Notes: generated from the sequence alone by a model not told the origin. DNA of 38,574 nt from Blastococcus sp. CCUG 61487 (GCF_005222955.1 NZ_LWUA01000146.1:1-38574); one strand, 5' to 3'. Positions 7,009 through 16,660 are shown, counted from the stretch's first letter. Made by a program: numbers and translations.

Positions 7009-7039
7009 CTCACGTCTCCGAGAGGTCCGAGGTGGTCCC

Positions 7040-7831
7040 ATGACGGCTGGTCGAACGCCGAGCGAGTCCCCCGCCGCCCGCCCGGCCCCGGTCACCGCGC
7101 CGCCGGCCGCGGGCGGGCAGCCCTCGCCGGCCGAGCGGGCCCGCACGATCTCCACCCGGCCGCGCGCGGCGCTGCACGTCCTCGGCACCGGCACCACGCC
7201 GGTGTCGGCGGCGACGACGACGCCCGACGGCCGGACGCTGGTCGTCGTCCCGACCTCCGGTCCGCTGGTGCGCTCGCTCGCCGACTCCCCCGTCGGCGAT
7301 CTGCCGGGCCGGCTGACCGTGACCGACCGCGCACCCGCGGGGCTGCGGCAGCCGATCCGGGCGTTGGTGGAGATCGCCGGCTGGCTGAGCCCGGTGCCGG
7401 CCGACGAGGTGCCGGACGCCGTCCTGGCCTTCGCCGAGTCCTGCCCCTGCGACGCCCTCTTCGACGTCGGGCTGACGGCCACCCTGCTGCGGCTCGACGT
7501 CGCCGAGGTCGTGGTCCACGAGTCGTACGCGGTCGACCACGTGGATCCGGAGGAGTTCGTGGCCGCCGCCCCCGACCCCGTCACCACCGCCGAGACCGAG
7601 CTGCTGGCGGCGGAGGCCGCGACGCTGGCCCGGCTGCGTGTCCGGGTCCAGGCGTGGGCCGGCCGGTGGGACGACGTCGCACTGCTCGGCCTGGACCGCT
7701 TCGGTGTGCGCTTCCGGGTGGAGTCGCCGCGCGGCGGCTACGACGTCCGGGTCGCCTTCCCCGAGCCGCTCACCACCCGCGAGCAGTTCGCCCCGGCCGT
7801 CCACGGCCTGCTCACCTGCGCCCTGGACTGA
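7040..7831 (+). CDS. DUF2470 / HugZ-like protein, probably iron-repressed
   Basis: 263 aa. After a Pro/Ala-rich N-terminus, residues ~30-160 resemble the split-barrel of pyridoxamine-phosphate-oxidase-like haem proteins, and residues ~165-263 look like DUF2470 (HESYAVDHVDPEEF, then DRFGVRFRVESPRGGYDVRVAF near the end), the domain found at the C-terminus of HugZ-type haem-degrading enzymes. Start chosen at 7040 for the GAGGTGG site 6 nt upstream. The iron box about 32 bp upstream fits a role in haem iron release or storage. Enzymatic activity is not established from sequence. Confidence 0.7.
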   Translation: MTAGRTPSESPAARPAPVTAPPAAGGQPSPAERARTISTRPRAALHVLGTGTTPVSAATTTPDGRTLVVVPTSGPLVRSLADSPVGDLPGRLTVTDRAPAGLRQPIRALVEIAGWLSPVPADEVPDAVLAFAESCPCDALFDVGLTATLLRLDVAEVVVHESYAVDHVDPEEFVAAAPDPVTTAETELLAAEAATLARLRVRVQAWAGRWDDVALLGLDRFGVRFRVESPRGGYDVRVAFPEPLTTREQFAPAVHGLLTCALD

Positions 7832-7940
7832 TCTCCACCGCAACACCCGTCGACCCCTGAGCGATCGCCGCGCCGTCCGGTGGGACGATGCCCGTCGCCC
7901 GGCGGTGGTCCGGGCGTCCGTGCAGGTCGAGGAGGCATCG

Positions 7941-9368
7941 GTGGCGTTCGGCTGGAAGCTCTACGGCGACGGGAAGACCCTGCCGCTGGGCGAGGCGGTG
8001 GCACCGGACGAGCGGCTCTCGTGGCCGCGCACCGTGGGCATCGGCGCGCAGCACGTCGTCGCCATGTTCGGGGCGACGTTCGTCTTCCCGCTGCTCATGG
8101 GCCTCGACCCGAACCTCGCGATCATGATGAGCGGGGTCGCGACGATCCTGTTCCTGCTGATCGTGCAGGGGAAGGTGCCCAGCTACCTGGGCAGCTCGGC
8201 CTCGTTCGTCGGCGGCGTCGTCGCGGTGCGGGCCGCGGGCGGCTCGGACGCCGACGTCCTCGGCGCGCTGCTGGTCTCCGGCGTCGTCCTGGCGCTGGTC
8301 GGCGTGCTGATCCACGTGGCCGGCGTGCGGGCGATCAACAAGGTGCTGCCTCCGGCGGTCACCGGCGCGGTGGTCATGCTCATCGGTTTCAACCTGGCGC
8401 CCGTGGCGACGGGCACCTACTGGCCGCAGGACCAGTGGGTGGCCCTGGCGACGATGACGTTCGTCATCGTCGCCTCGCTGTTGCTGCGCGGCTTCCTCGC
8501 CCGCATCTCGATCCTGCTGGGCCTGGTCTTCGGCTACCTGCTGTCGGTGTTCCTGGACTGGACGGCCGGCCCGCTGGGCGCGACCGACGCCGACCGCGTG
8601 AACTTCGACGCCGTCAGCGAGGCGCCGTGGTTCGGCCTGCCGGAGTTCACGACGCCGTCCTTCTCGGTCAACTTCTCCCTGCTGGTGCTGCCGGCGGTGA
8701 TCGCGCTGGTCGCGGAGAACGCCGGGCACGTGAAGGCGGTCGCCGAGATGACCCGCCGCGACCTCGACCCGGTGATCGGCCGGGCGGTGTTCGCCGACGG
8801 CGCCGCCACCGTTCTCGCCACCTCGGTCGGCGGCTCCCCCACGACCACCTACGCGGAGAACATCGGCGTCATGGCGGCCACCCGCGTCTACTCGACGGCG
8901 GCCTACTACGTCGCTGCGGTCGTGGCGATCGCGCTCGGTCTGGTGCCCAAGTTCGGCGAGGTCATCAACGCGATCCCCGGCGGGGTGCTCGGCGGGATCA
9001 CCGTGGTGCTCTACGGGATGATCGGCCTGCTCGGCGCGAAGATCTGGAAGGAGAACCGCGTCGACTTCGCCAACCCGATCAACCTCGTGCCGCTGGCCGC
9101 CGGGATCGTGATCGCCGTCGGCAACTCGGGCAACGACGCCCCGCTGCTGCAGATCACCGACGACTTCTCCCTCGGCGGGATCTCCCTGGGCACGATCGTC
9201 GCCGTCGTCGGCTGGCACCTCGCCCGCGCGCTGGCCCCGGCGGAGATGAAGGAGTCGCTGCTCCGCGAGGGGCCCCACCCGGCGGCCGGGTCGACGTTCG
9301 GGCACGTCCACGGCGAGGAGGTCGGGACGACGGCGTCGTCCGGCGAGGCGGACAGGCCGACGGGGTGA
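7941..9368 (+). CDS. NCS2-family nucleobase permease (uracil/xanthine type)
   Basis: 475-aa inner-membrane symporter of the nucleobase-cation symporter 2 family (UraA/PbuX), importing uracil or a purine base with protons. About 12-14 hydrophobic helices run from [21 protein letters not shown] to the C-terminus. Family landmarks: [18 protein letters not shown] (~residues 34-51), the [12 protein letters not shown] segment with the conserved acidic residue before it (VAEN), and [15 protein letters not shown] (NCS2 signature). Start GTG at 7941 chosen for GAGGAGG 5 nt upstream and family alignment. UraA-type similarity is strongest, so uracil is the best guess. Confidence 0.88.
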   Translation: MAFGWKLYGDGKTLPLGEAVAPDERLSWPRTVGIGAQHVVAMFGATFVFPLLMGLDPNLAIMMSGVATILFLLIVQGKVPSYLGSSASFVGGVVAVRAAGGSDADVLGALLVSGVVLALVGVLIHVAGVRAINKVLPPAVTGAVVMLIGFNLAPVATGTYWPQDQWVALATMTFVIVASLLLRGFLARISILLGLVFGYLLSVFLDWTAGPLGATDADRVNFDAVSEAPWFGLPEFTTPSFSVNFSLLVLPAVIALVAENAGHVKAVAEMTRRDLDPVIGRAVFADGAATVLATSVGGSPTTTYAENIGVMAATRVYSTAAYYVAAVVAIALGLVPKFGEVINAIPGGVLGGITVVLYGMIGLLGAKIWKENRVDFANPINLVPLAAGIVIAVGNSGNDAPLLQITDDFSLGGISLGTIVAVVGWHLARALAPAEMKESLLREGPHPAAGSTFGHVHGEEVGTTASSGEADRPTG

Positions 9369-9409
9369 TCCGCTGGTCGGCGGGGCCGTCGCTGTGCGAC
9401 GGTCCTGCC

Positions 9410-9820
9410 ATGACCTCCCCGGACGGCGGCCGACGCGGCCTGCAGATCACCCTCACCGCGCTGGCGGCCATCCCCCTGGCCTCGGGGCTCGCCGGTGCGC
9501 TGCGCGGGCCGGCTTCGCTGCCGGGTGGCAGCGGCGTCGTCTCGGCCGACGTCGAGAGCGAGTACCGCTACACCCACGCCATCTACGCCGCGGTCGCCCC
9601 GCTGATCTGGTCGGCGGTGCCCGGCATCGAGCGGCGCTCCACCCTCGTGCGGGCGGTCTCCGGCGCGCTCTTCCTGGGCGGTGCCGCCCGGGTGCTGGCC
9701 TGGCGCAGCGCCGGCCGGCCGCACCCCGCGCTCGTCGGGGCGACGGCCCTGGAGCTGCTCGGCACCCCGGTGCTGGTGGCGTGGCAGCGCCGCGTCGCCA
9801 CCGCCGCCGGCGAGCGCTGA
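9410..9820 (+). CDS. DUF4345 small membrane protein
   Basis: 136 aa with four predicted membrane helices, matching the usual size of DUF4345 proteins. The N-terminal helix is followed by a loop with [11 protein letters not shown], then a Leu/Ala-rich helix and [13 protein letters not shown]. Function of the family is unknown. It starts 41 bp after the permease; a GACGGT hexamer at 9398-9403 lies 6 nt upstream of the ATG, so it may have its own leaderless promoter. Confidence 0.65.
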   Translation: MTSPDGGRRGLQITLTALAAIPLASGLAGALRGPASLPGGSGVVSADVESEYRYTHAIYAAVAPLIWSAVPGIERRSTLVRAVSGALFLGGAARVLAWRSAGRPHPALVGATALELLGTPVLVAWQRRVATAAGER

Positions 9821-9863
9821 GACCACCCCGCGTCTGGCGCGCAACGACCGGCTTCGTACCGGT

Positions 9864-9890
9864 ACGTCGGGCGATCGCCGCTGCCGATAT
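9864..9890 (+). promoter_or_regulatory. Possible flagellar-sigma (FliA/WhiG type) promoter of the chemotaxis receptor gene
   Basis: GCCGATAT at 9883-9890 matches 7 of 8 positions of the sigma-28 -10 consensus GCCGATAA. The -35 partner (TACG at a 16-nt spacing) is weak against TAAA. The site is 50 bp upstream of a chemotaxis receptor, the kind of gene this sigma factor controls. Confidence 0.45.
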
Positions 9891-9939
9891 CCCTACGGCG
9901 ACGGGGCGTTCCGGTCGCCTGCCGATCGGAGACCGAGCG

Positions 9940-11487
9940 ATGAGCCCACTGTCCCGGAGGGCCGTGCCCCCCGTCCCGCCCGCGGCCGTCCCGCGCGACG
10001 TCGAGGCCGTCGCGGCGGTCGTCACCGCGCTGGACGCCGGCGCCGCGGACCGGCCGGAGGCGCACCGCACCATCGTGACCACGCTCTCCCGGGAGCTCGG
10101 GCTGGACTACGGCGCGGTCTGGCTCCCCGACGGGGACGGCGGCTTCTCGCTGACCGCTGAGGGCGGCAGCCGCACCGACGCGATGCGGGCCTCCCGGGTG
10201 GACCGGCTCCTCCCGGGCGAGGGCCTGGCCGGGACCGCGATCCGGACCCTGGGTCCGGCGCTGTGCGACGAGAGCACCGATCCGTCGATCTGCGGGCGCT
10301 GGCGCACGGCCCGGGCCGCCGGGGCGACCGGAGGCTGCGTGCTCCCGGTCGTCGACGACGGTGTGATCCTGTGCCTCTACGAGTTCTACGACGCCGCCGC
10401 CCTGCCGTTCTTCGGCGGCCGCGAGTCCAAGTGGCGCTCGCTGCAAGGTCTGCTCACGCACGCGCTGCGGGCAGCGATCGCCAAGTCCGAGCTGCAGGAG
10501 ACGCTGGACGACCGGCAGGCGGTGACCACCGTCGTCGCCAAGATCGGCGAGGCGCACACCCAGGAGCAGGCGCTGCGCGTCGCGCTGGACACCGTGCGCA
10601 GCTCGTTCGGCTGGGCGTACGGCTCCTACTGGGCGCTGGACGAGGCGACGGACGTGCTGCGGTTCCAGCAGGAGTCGGGCTCCGCCGGTGAGGAGTTCCG
10701 GGCCGTCACCCTCAGCGCCAGCTTCGCCGAGGGCGTGGGCCTCTCGGGCCGTGCCTGGCGGTCCCGCGAGCTCGTCTTCGTCGAGGACATCGGCCAGGTC
10801 ACCGACTGCGTCCGTGCGCCCGCGGCGCAGCGGGCGGGGGTGCGCTCCGGCGTCTGCTTCCCGCTCGTCGTCGGCGGGCGGGTCATCGGGACGATGGACT
10901 TCTTCGTCACCGAGACCATCCAGCTGTCGGAGTCGCGGGCCGCCTCGCTGCGCAACGTGCAGCAGCTGGTGTCCCAGCGGCTGGACGTGCTGCGCCGCAA
11001 CGACGAGAGCCGGCAGAACGCCCGCGAACTCCTGGCCACCATCGCCCGGCTGCGCGAGGCGTCGGACGAGGCCGGTGCCGTCGCGGAGAACGCGGTGAGC
11101 CAGGCCTCGACGATGACCGGGGACGTGGTGGCGCTCGACGAGGCCTCGGCCGCCGTCGGCGAGGTCATCCGGATCATCTCCGGGATCGCCGACCAGACGA
11201 ACCTGCTCGCGCTCAACGCCACCATCGAGGCGGCGCGGGCGGGCGAGGTCGGCAAGGGCTTCGCCGTCGTCGCCAGCGAGGTCAAGGACCTCGCACGGGA
11301 GACGGCGAAGGCGACCCAGCGGGTGTCGGACCAGATCGCCGGCATCCAGTCGTCGAGCAAGGCCGTCGCTGCGGGGATCCACACGACCGGCGAGATCATC
11401 GGCCGCCTGGACGAGGTGCAGACCCGCATCGGCGAGGTGCTCGGTGAGCAGGAGCGCATGGCCCAGCTCATCGAGGCCGCCGGCTGA
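9940..11487 (+). CDS. Soluble methyl-accepting chemotaxis protein with two GAF domains
   Basis: 515 aa with no membrane helix. Residues ~40-175 form a first GAF domain, ~190-340 a second ([35 protein letters not shown]), then a coiled coil and the receptor signalling hairpin, whose tip is [20 protein letters not shown] (~residues 417-436) with [18 protein letters not shown] after it. The tip binds the CheA kinase and CheW. The helices flanking the tip are short, so this is a reduced cytoplasmic receptor that probably senses an internal ligand or redox state. Start at 9940 chosen for the CGGAGACC site. A sigma-28-like promoter lies upstream. Ligand unknown. Confidence 0.85.
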   Translation: MSPLSRRAVPPVPPAAVPRDVEAVAAVVTALDAGAADRPEAHRTIVTTLSRELGLDYGAVWLPDGDGGFSLTAEGGSRTDAMRASRVDRLLPGEGLAGTAIRTLGPALCDESTDPSICGRWRTARAAGATGGCVLPVVDDGVILCLYEFYDAAALPFFGGRESKWRSLQGLLTHALRAAIAKSELQETLDDRQAVTTVVAKIGEAHTQEQALRVALDTVRSSFGWAYGSYWALDEATDVLRFQQESGSAGEEFRAVTLSASFAEGVGLSGRAWRSRELVFVEDIGQVTDCVRAPAAQRAGVRSGVCFPLVVGGRVIGTMDFFVTETIQLSESRAASLRNVQQLVSQRLDVLRRNDESRQNARELLATIARLREASDEAGAVAENAVSQASTMTGDVVALDEASAAVGEVIRIISGIADQTNLLALNATIEAARAGEVGKGFAVVASEVKDLARETAKATQRVSDQIAGIQSSSKAVAAGIHTTGEIIGRLDEVQTRIGEVLGEQERMAQLIEAAG

Positions 11488-11580
11488 CGCTTCCGGTGCG
11501 GCGCCGAGATCGTGCCGGCTGCTGCCTCGATCCGGTCGAAGCAGCGCTCAGCACGTGGTGATCATGCGGGGGAGGGCCGA

Positions 11581-12660
11581 TCAGCCCACTGGCTCGAGGA
11601 ACGGGTAGTCGGTGTAGCCCTGCGCGCCGCCGACGTAGAACAGCTGCGGCTGGGGGGCGTTCTCGGGGTGCCCGCCGGCCCAGCGCTCCACGAGGTCCGG
11701 GTTGGCGATCGCGGCGCGCCCCACGGCGACCGCCTCCGCGTGCGCGGCGTCGATCAGCGCCACGGCCTCGTCCCGCGTGGTCACCGAGCCGAAGCCGCTG
11801 TTGGCGACCAGCGGCCCGTCGAACCGACGCCGCAGCTCCTGCACGAGCTCCCCGCCCGGCTCGCGGTGGAGCACCGAGAGGTAGGCGAGCCCGAGCGGGC
11901 GCAGCTGGTCGAGCAGCGAGCCGTAGGTGAGCAGCAGGTCGGCCTGGTCGGTCTCCAGCGTCCCCTGGACGTTGTGCTCCGGCGAGATGCGCAGCCCCAC
12001 ACGGCCGGCGCCGATCGCCTCGGCCACCGCGGTCACGGTCTCGACGACGAAGCGGGTCCGGTTCGCCGGCGTCCCGCCGTACCCGTCGGTGCGGACGTTC
12101 GACGACGGCGCCAGGAACTCGTGCAGCAGGTAGCCGTTGGCCCCGTGCAGCTCCACGCCGTCCAGCCCGGCCGCGATCGCGTTCTCCGCCGACCGCACGA
12201 AGTCCTGCACGACGCGCCCGATCTCGTCCGTGCCCAGCGCGTGCGGCACCGGGTAGGGCAGCTTGCCGGCCGGGGTGCGCACCACGCCGTCGATCGCCAG
12301 AGCAGACGGCGCCTCGGGCTCCAGGCCGTCGTTGATCACCGGGTGCGACACCCGACCCGCGTGCATGAGCTGCATGACGATCCGCCCGCCGCGCTCGTGC
12401 ACGGCATCGGCGACCTCACGCCAGCCCGCGATCTGCTCGTCGGTGACGATCCCGGGCTGCCCGGCGTACCCCCGCGCCTGCGGGTTCGGCCAGACGCCCT
12501 CGGTGATGATCAGGCCGAGGCCCGCCCGCTGCCGGTAGTGCTCGACGACGAGTTCGTCCGGAACACCGGTGGCGCCGCAGCGCAGGCGGGTGAGCGGCGC
12601 CATCACGACGCGGTTGGCCAGCTGCAGGTCGCCGAGCGCGACAGGGGAGAACAGGTCCAC
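11581..12660 (-). CDS. Old Yellow Enzyme-family ene-reductase (NemA-like)
   Basis: 359-aa FMN-dependent TIM-barrel enzyme that reduces activated C=C bonds (N-ethylmaleimide, enones, nitro-esters) with NAD(P)H. Family marks: NRVVMAPLTRLRC near the N-terminus, HGANGYLLHEFLAPSSNVRTDGYGG (substrate-anion-binding His-x-x-Asn and catalytic Tyr region; only part shown), and C-terminal VANSGF and VGRAAIANPDLVERW for FMN phosphate binding. Homologues usually begin MDLFSP, so I chose the GTG at 12660; GTG at 12690 or 12714 is possible. Convergent with the receptor gene, divergent from the lipase gene. Confidence 0.88.
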   Translation of the reverse strand: MDLFSPVALGDLQLANRVVMAPLTRLRCGATGVPDELVVEHYRQRAGLGLIITEGVWPNPQARGYAGQPGIVTDEQIAGWREVADAVHERGGRIVMQLMHAGRVSHPVINDGLEPEAPSALAIDGVVRTPAGKLPYPVPHALGTDEIGRVVQDFVRSAENAIAAGLDGVELHGANGYLLHEFLAPSSNVRTDGYGGTPANRTRFVVETVTAVAEAIGAGRVGLRISPEHNVQGTLETDQADLLLTYGSLLDQLRPLGLAYLSVLHREPGGELVQELRRRFDGPLVANSGFGSVTTRDEAVALIDAAHAEAVAVGRAAIANPDLVERWAGGHPENAPQPQLFYVGGAQGYTDYPFLEPVG

Positions 12661-12724
12661 GACGACAGCAAGGCGACACCGCGCCGACACCTTCCGCAGT
12701 GCGACCCACGTCACTCTCTGCCCC

Positions 12725-12730
12725 TAGGGT
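12725..12730 (+). promoter_or_regulatory. -10 hexamer of the leaderless lipase promoter
   Basis: TAGGGT followed by 6 nt and the ATG at 12737; no ribosome-binding site is present. The layout predicts a transcript beginning on the start codon. Confidence 0.5.
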
Positions 12731-12736
12731 GGCCGC

Positions 12737-14077
12737 ATGATCGACTTCCGGGTCCTGCGCGCCGCCGCCGTCGCCGCCGCCCTGGTGCTCGCCGGCTGCT
12801 CGGCGGACGCCGCCGACGAGGACGACGCCGCGAACGAGCCGGCCACCGCCACCGTCGAGGGCACCGACCCGCTCCCCGCCCTCCCCGACGACGTGGCCCT
12901 GCCCATCGTGTTCGTGCACGGCTTCGCGGGCTCGGCCCAGCAGATCGAGTCCAACGCCATGCGGTTCGTCGCCAACGGCTACCCGGAGGACCGGATCGTC
13001 GCCTACGACCACGACGGCGCGGGCCTGGACATCCCGGCCTACGCCGCGGGGCTGACCGAGGTGGTCGACGAGACGCTGGCCGAGTTCGGCGCCGAGCAGG
13101 TCTACCTGATCGGCCACTCCCGCGGCACCGGCGTCTCCACGCTGTTCCTGGAGGATCCGGCCCAGGCGGCCAAGGTGGCGAAGTACGTCGCGATCGACGG
13201 CCGGCCCTGCCCCGACGTCGTCCCGTGCATCGCCCCCACCCAGGAGCTGTTCCCCGGCCAGTCGCACGTCGAGGTGGCGACCTCCGCGGAGTCGTTCGCC
13301 ATGCAGTACGAGTTCCTCGTCGGCGAGGCCCCCGAGGTCGTCGACATCGTGCCGCAGCGCGCGCCCGTGGAGATCTCCGGGCGCGCGGTGAACTTCCCGG
13401 CCAACACCGGCCGCGACGCCCGGCTCGACGTCTGGCAGATCGACGCCGGCACCGGCGCCCGGGTGGACGACGAGCCGCACGCCTCGGTCCAGCTCGGCCC
13501 CGACGGCGAGTTCGGTCCGATCGAGCTGCAGAACGCCGTGCACTACGAGTACGCCCTCAGCAGCGACGCCTCACCGGTCGTCCACCACCTCTACCTGCAG
13601 CCCTACGTCCGCAGCAGCTCGTGGGTGCGGCTGCTGTCCTCGGAGCCGGACGGCCCGGTCCGCACCAACACCCACGTCGGCGACGAGCACGCCGCACTGG
13701 TCGTCATGCGGATGCGGGAGTGGCACGCCGAAGGCGACGCCGACGTCCTGGAGCTGAGCGTCGACGGTGGCGAGACGGTGAACGCGATCACCGAGTTCGT
13801 GGGCAACGCGGCCATCGGGCTGCACATCCACGACGACGCCGCCACCCCGGGCGAGAGCACGCTCGCGAAGCTGCCCTACTTCGGCGAGCAGCCCTTCCAG
13901 AGCGGGATCGACGTCTTCCTGCCCGCCTCACCCGATGCCGACGGCACGATCACCGTCCGGAACCTGCCGCGCGGCGACGCCAACCGGCCGCAGACGCTGA
14001 ACGTGCCGAACTGGCCCTCGAGCGGGCACACGGTGAGCCTGGTCTTCGCCGACTGGCCGGTCGACGGCGGGCCCTGA
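12737..14077 (+). CDS. Lipoprotein alpha/beta-hydrolase, lipase-like
   Basis: 446 aa. A lipoprotein signal peptide ends in LVLAG-C21, so the mature protein is probably anchored to the outer face of the membrane. The alpha/beta-hydrolase core has the oxyanion segment PIVFVHGFAGS (residues 56-66) and the nucleophile elbow GHSRG with Ser128. The acid and His are less certain. The second half (residues ~215-446) is a beta-rich region of the sort seen after the hydrolase domain of Archaeoglobus-type lipases, possibly for lipid binding. Substrate is probably long-chain esters. The promoter appears leaderless. Confidence 0.75.
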   Translation: MIDFRVLRAAAVAAALVLAGCSADAADEDDAANEPATATVEGTDPLPALPDDVALPIVFVHGFAGSAQQIESNAMRFVANGYPEDRIVAYDHDGAGLDIPAYAAGLTEVVDETLAEFGAEQVYLIGHSRGTGVSTLFLEDPAQAAKVAKYVAIDGRPCPDVVPCIAPTQELFPGQSHVEVATSAESFAMQYEFLVGEAPEVVDIVPQRAPVEISGRAVNFPANTGRDARLDVWQIDAGTGARVDDEPHASVQLGPDGEFGPIELQNAVHYEYALSSDASPVVHHLYLQPYVRSSSWVRLLSSEPDGPVRTNTHVGDEHAALVVMRMREWHAEGDADVLELSVDGGETVNAITEFVGNAAIGLHIHDDAATPGESTLAKLPYFGEQPFQSGIDVFLPASPDADGTITVRNLPRGDANRPQTLNVPNWPSSGHTVSLVFADWPVDGGP

Positions 14078-14090
14078 GCCGAGGCGGGGC

Positions 14091-14294
14091 TCAGCGGGAG
14101 CGTTGCTGCGCGCGGGCGACCAGGACGAGCCCGCCGATGACGACGACGATCGGCACCCACGGCGGCAGCCCGAACGAACCGAGCAGCAGGCCCGCGATCA
14201 GGAGCAGGATCTGGAAGCCGACGATGAAGGCGACCAGCACGACCACCCAGAAGAGGGCGGGCCGCTCCATCTGCAGCCGGCGCAGGTACTCCAT
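14091..14294 (-). CDS. Small two-helix membrane protein
   Basis: 67 aa with two hydrophobic helices (residues ~14-38 and ~45-60), a charged N-terminus (MEYLRRLQMERP) and basic C-terminus (RAQQRSR). Strong ribosome-binding site GGAGGAG before the ATG supports it as real. Not recognised as a named family. Convergent with the lipase gene (13 bp gap); a 12-bp palindrome lies 22 bp upstream of the start. Confidence 0.6.
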   Translation of the reverse strand: MEYLRRLQMERPALFWVVVLVAFIVGFQILLLIAGLLLGSFGLPPWVPIVVVIGGLVLVARAQQRSR

Positions 14295-14316
14295 CGCTCC
14301 TCCTCGGGTCGGGCAC

Positions 14317-14328
14317 GGGGACGTCCCC
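14317..14328. promoter_or_regulatory. 12-bp perfect palindrome upstream of the small membrane gene
   Basis: GGGGACGTCCCC, about 23-34 bp before the ATG at 14294 and upstream of its ribosome-binding site. Could be an operator; too short to exclude chance. Confidence 0.25.
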
Positions 14329-14410
14329 CACAGCATCGGCACCGCGGGAGCACCGCTGAAGCGGGTCGGAAGCACAACGTCCCGCCGCCCGTCCCGCGTT
14401 CCCACCGCGC

Positions 14411-15169
14411 TCAGCCGCCGAGCATCCGCCTGGTCTGGCGGCCGAGTGCGACCGGGGTTCCGTCGAGCCCCCGCAGCTCCACCTCGTCCACCGCGACCTC
14501 GTCGTCCTGCCACACCGTGCGCTGAACGACCAGCACCCAGTCGCCGGTCGGTGGCAGCGCGGCCAGGTGGGCCGACAGCTCGACCGTCGGCATCGCTGCC
14601 GGTGAGGTGCGGACGGCGAACAGCGACGGCGGCAGCGCGTCGAGCAGCACGCCCACCTGCACCAGGGGTGGCAGGTCGCCGTCGACCCGCACCCAGGCGC
14701 GCAGCCGGGGCTCGTCCCCGCCCGCCAGCGGCCGGGTCGCGTCCAGGGCCCGGATCTCGAGGTGCTCGGCGATCGGGACGTACTCGCGGGGCAGCGCGAA
14801 GGGTTCGCCGTCCGCCGGCCGCGGCAGCGACACCGGCCGGTAGTGCTCCACCGGCGCCGTCGGGGGTGCGGCCGAGGTCAGGACCTGCGCGACCGCGCGC
14901 ACGGCGCCGGACTGGTGGAGTTCGCTGCGCACGCTGCCGGTGCGGCCGGCCCGGTCGACGACGGCGGTCACCTCGGCCTCGACCTCGGGAACGACGCCGC
15001 CGAGCAGGTGGGCGGCCACCGCCCGCGGCGCGGTCCCGGTCAGCTCGGCCGCGGCGGCGAGCAGGTGCCCGACCACCAGCCCGCCCTGCGTGCTCGAGAA
15101 CGACCGCCAGGAGGGGTCGAACGTGACCCGGCGGGCGGCGCCGACGGAGGCGCTCGGCGCGAGGGTCAC
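14411..15169 (-). CDS. Acyl-CoA thioesterase-family protein (double hotdog)
   Basis: 252 aa, the length of tandem-hotdog TesB-like thioesterases, which hydrolyse acyl-CoA to free acid and CoA. Marks: N-terminal FSSTQGGLVVGHLLAAAAEL, a middle EHLEIRALD, and C-terminal TGDWVLVVQRTVWQDDEVAVDEVELRGLDG segments typical of the second hotdog (only key stretches given). The GTG start overlaps the MFS stop codon by GTGA (15169-15166), so the two are translated together and the HxlR operators should control both. Could remove or modify an acyl compound linked to the exporter substrate. Confidence 0.72.
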   Translation of the reverse strand: MTLAPSASVGAARRVTFDPSWRSFSSTQGGLVVGHLLAAAAELTGTAPRAVAAHLLGGVVPEVEAEVTAVVDRAGRTGSVRSELHQSGAVRAVAQVLTSAAPPTAPVEHYRPVSLPRPADGEPFALPREYVPIAEHLEIRALDATRPLAGGDEPRLRAWVRVDGDLPPLVQVGVLLDALPPSLFAVRTSPAAMPTVELSAHLAALPPTGDWVLVVQRTVWQDDEVAVDEVELRGLDGTPVALGRQTRRMLGG

Positions 15170-16641
15170 GGCACCCGCCTCGCCCCGTCGAGGGGGGCCG
15201 GCACCGGAGCGGGCACGGCGACGGGAGCGGGCACGATCTGCAGGTCGGCGTGGTGCCCGCGGCCGACGGCCAGCGCGAGCGCGCTCGCGACGAGGGCCAG
15301 GCCGGCGGTGAGCGACCAGCCGCGGTTCGCGCCGGCGAGCTCCCCTGCTCCACCGGCCACCGCGGCGAGCAGGATCGAGACGCCCAGCGTCGCGCCGATC
15401 TGCCGGAAGGCGCTGAAGGTCGCCGTCCCGGTGGCCAGCGCCGGGGGAGGCAGCGACGAGGACGCCGCGGCCGAGAGGTTGGTGAGCGTCATCCCGACGC
15501 CGATGCCGGTGAACACCTGCCCGGGCAGGAAGTCGACCACGAACGCGCTCTGCTCCCCCACCTGCAGCACCCAGAACAGCACGCCGACGGCGAAGATCGC
15601 CGTCCCTGCGGCGGCGACCGGCCCGCAGCCGATGCGGGCCCCGAGCCGGCCGGCCGGGATCGCCGTCAGCGCGGCCAGGGCGGGGCCGGGGATGAGCGCG
15701 AAGCCCGCCTCGACGGTCGAGTAGCCCCAGCCGCCCGTCAGCCACAGCACGTTGCCGAGCAGCATCCCGCCGAAACCGGCCATGAAGAAGGCGATGGACA
15801 GGTTGGCGAGGGTGAACGAGCGCACCCGGAACAGCGCCAGGGGCAGCACCGGCACCGTGCCCCGGGGTACCCGGGCAGCGCGCAGGCCGACCAGCGCACC
15901 GGCGACGGCGGCACCGCCGAACGCACCCACCACGACGGCGCTGCCCCAGCCCCGCTCCGGCGCGTCCACCAGGGCGTACGCCAGCAGCCCCACCGAGACG
16001 ATGAGCAGCAGCGTGCCCACCAGGTCGGGCCGCCGGGTCTCGCTCTCGTCCCGCGACTCCGGCAGCACCCGCAGGCCGAGGAGCAGCGCCGCGATGCCGA
16101 CGGGCACGTTGACCAGGAAGATCCAGCGCCACGACAGCTCCACCAGCAGCCCGCCGATCGGCGGACCCAGGGCGGCGGCCACACCTCCGACCATCGACCA
16201 CACGGCGATCGCCGTCGCCCGGCGGGCCGGGGGGAACGCGTGCAGCAGCAGCGCCAGCGACGTCGCCGTCACCATCGCCCCGCCGAACGCCTGGACCACC
16301 CGGAACGCGACCAGGCTGCCGACGTCCCACGCGAGCGCGCAGCCCAGGGAACCGGCGAGGAACGTGGCGAGGCCGGTGAGGAAGACCCGTCGCCGGCCGA
16401 TGCGGTCGGCGATCCTGCCCGCGGGCGCCAGGAGCGCCGCGAAGACGATCGTGTAGCCGTTGAGCACCCACGACAGCGCGCTGGTCGAGACGTCGAACGT
16501 CTCGCCGAGGACCGGGAACGCGATGTTGACGATGAACAGGTCGAGGGCGGAGAGGAACACCGCGGCCGAGACCACCAGCAACACCAGGCCGGGGCTGCGC
16601 GCGCCGCCCGTGGAGGGTGCCTGCTCCGCCGTCGCGCGCAT
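15166..16641 (-). CDS. MFS drug exporter, DHA2 (EmrB/QacA) family
   Basis: 491 aa with about 14 membrane helices. DHA2 marks: motif around ALDLFIVNIAFPVLGETF in helix 1, GRIADRIGRRRVFLTGL (motif A, residues ~75-91), and VGGVAAALGPPIGGLL (motif C of antiporters). Such proteins export drugs or toxic hydrophobic compounds with proton antiport. Predicted promoter: TTCGCA (16717-16712) and TACGGT (16694-16689) on the minus strand, start near 16682. Two copies of an inverted repeat flank or cover this promoter, and a divergent HxlR regulator gene is next door, so expression is probably induced by an exported compound. Substrate unknown. Confidence 0.88.
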   Translation of the reverse strand: MRATAEQAPSTGGARSPGLVLLVVSAAVFLSALDLFIVNIAFPVLGETFDVSTSALSWVLNGYTIVFAALLAPAGRIADRIGRRRVFLTGLATFLAGSLGCALAWDVGSLVAFRVVQAFGGAMVTATSLALLLHAFPPARRATAIAVWSMVGGVAAALGPPIGGLLVELSWRWIFLVNVPVGIAALLLGLRVLPESRDESETRRPDLVGTLLLIVSVGLLAYALVDAPERGWGSAVVVGAFGGAAVAGALVGLRAARVPRGTVPVLPLALFRVRSFTLANLSIAFFMAGFGGMLLGNVLWLTGGWGYSTVEAGFALIPGPALAALTAIPAGRLGARIGCGPVAAAGTAIFAVGVLFWVLQVGEQSAFVVDFLPGQVFTGIGVGMTLTNLSAAASSSLPPPALATGTATFSAFRQIGATLGVSILLAAVAGGAGELAGANRGWSLTAGLALVASALALAVGRGHHADLQIVPAPVAVPAPVPAPLDGARRVP

Positions 16642-16660
16642 GGATCGCCGCCTCGTTCCC

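Noticed and set aside
11488-11580. Terminator between the receptor and ene-reductase genes
   Set aside because: Only an interrupted short stem (GCTGC...GCAGC with inner TCGA) is present, too weak to call.
11512-15126. 1204-aa open frame on the plus strand
   Set aside because: It runs antisense to the ene-reductase and to the thioesterase and through the lipase gene in another frame; its Arg/Pro/Gly-rich composition is typical of shadow frames in GC-rich DNA.
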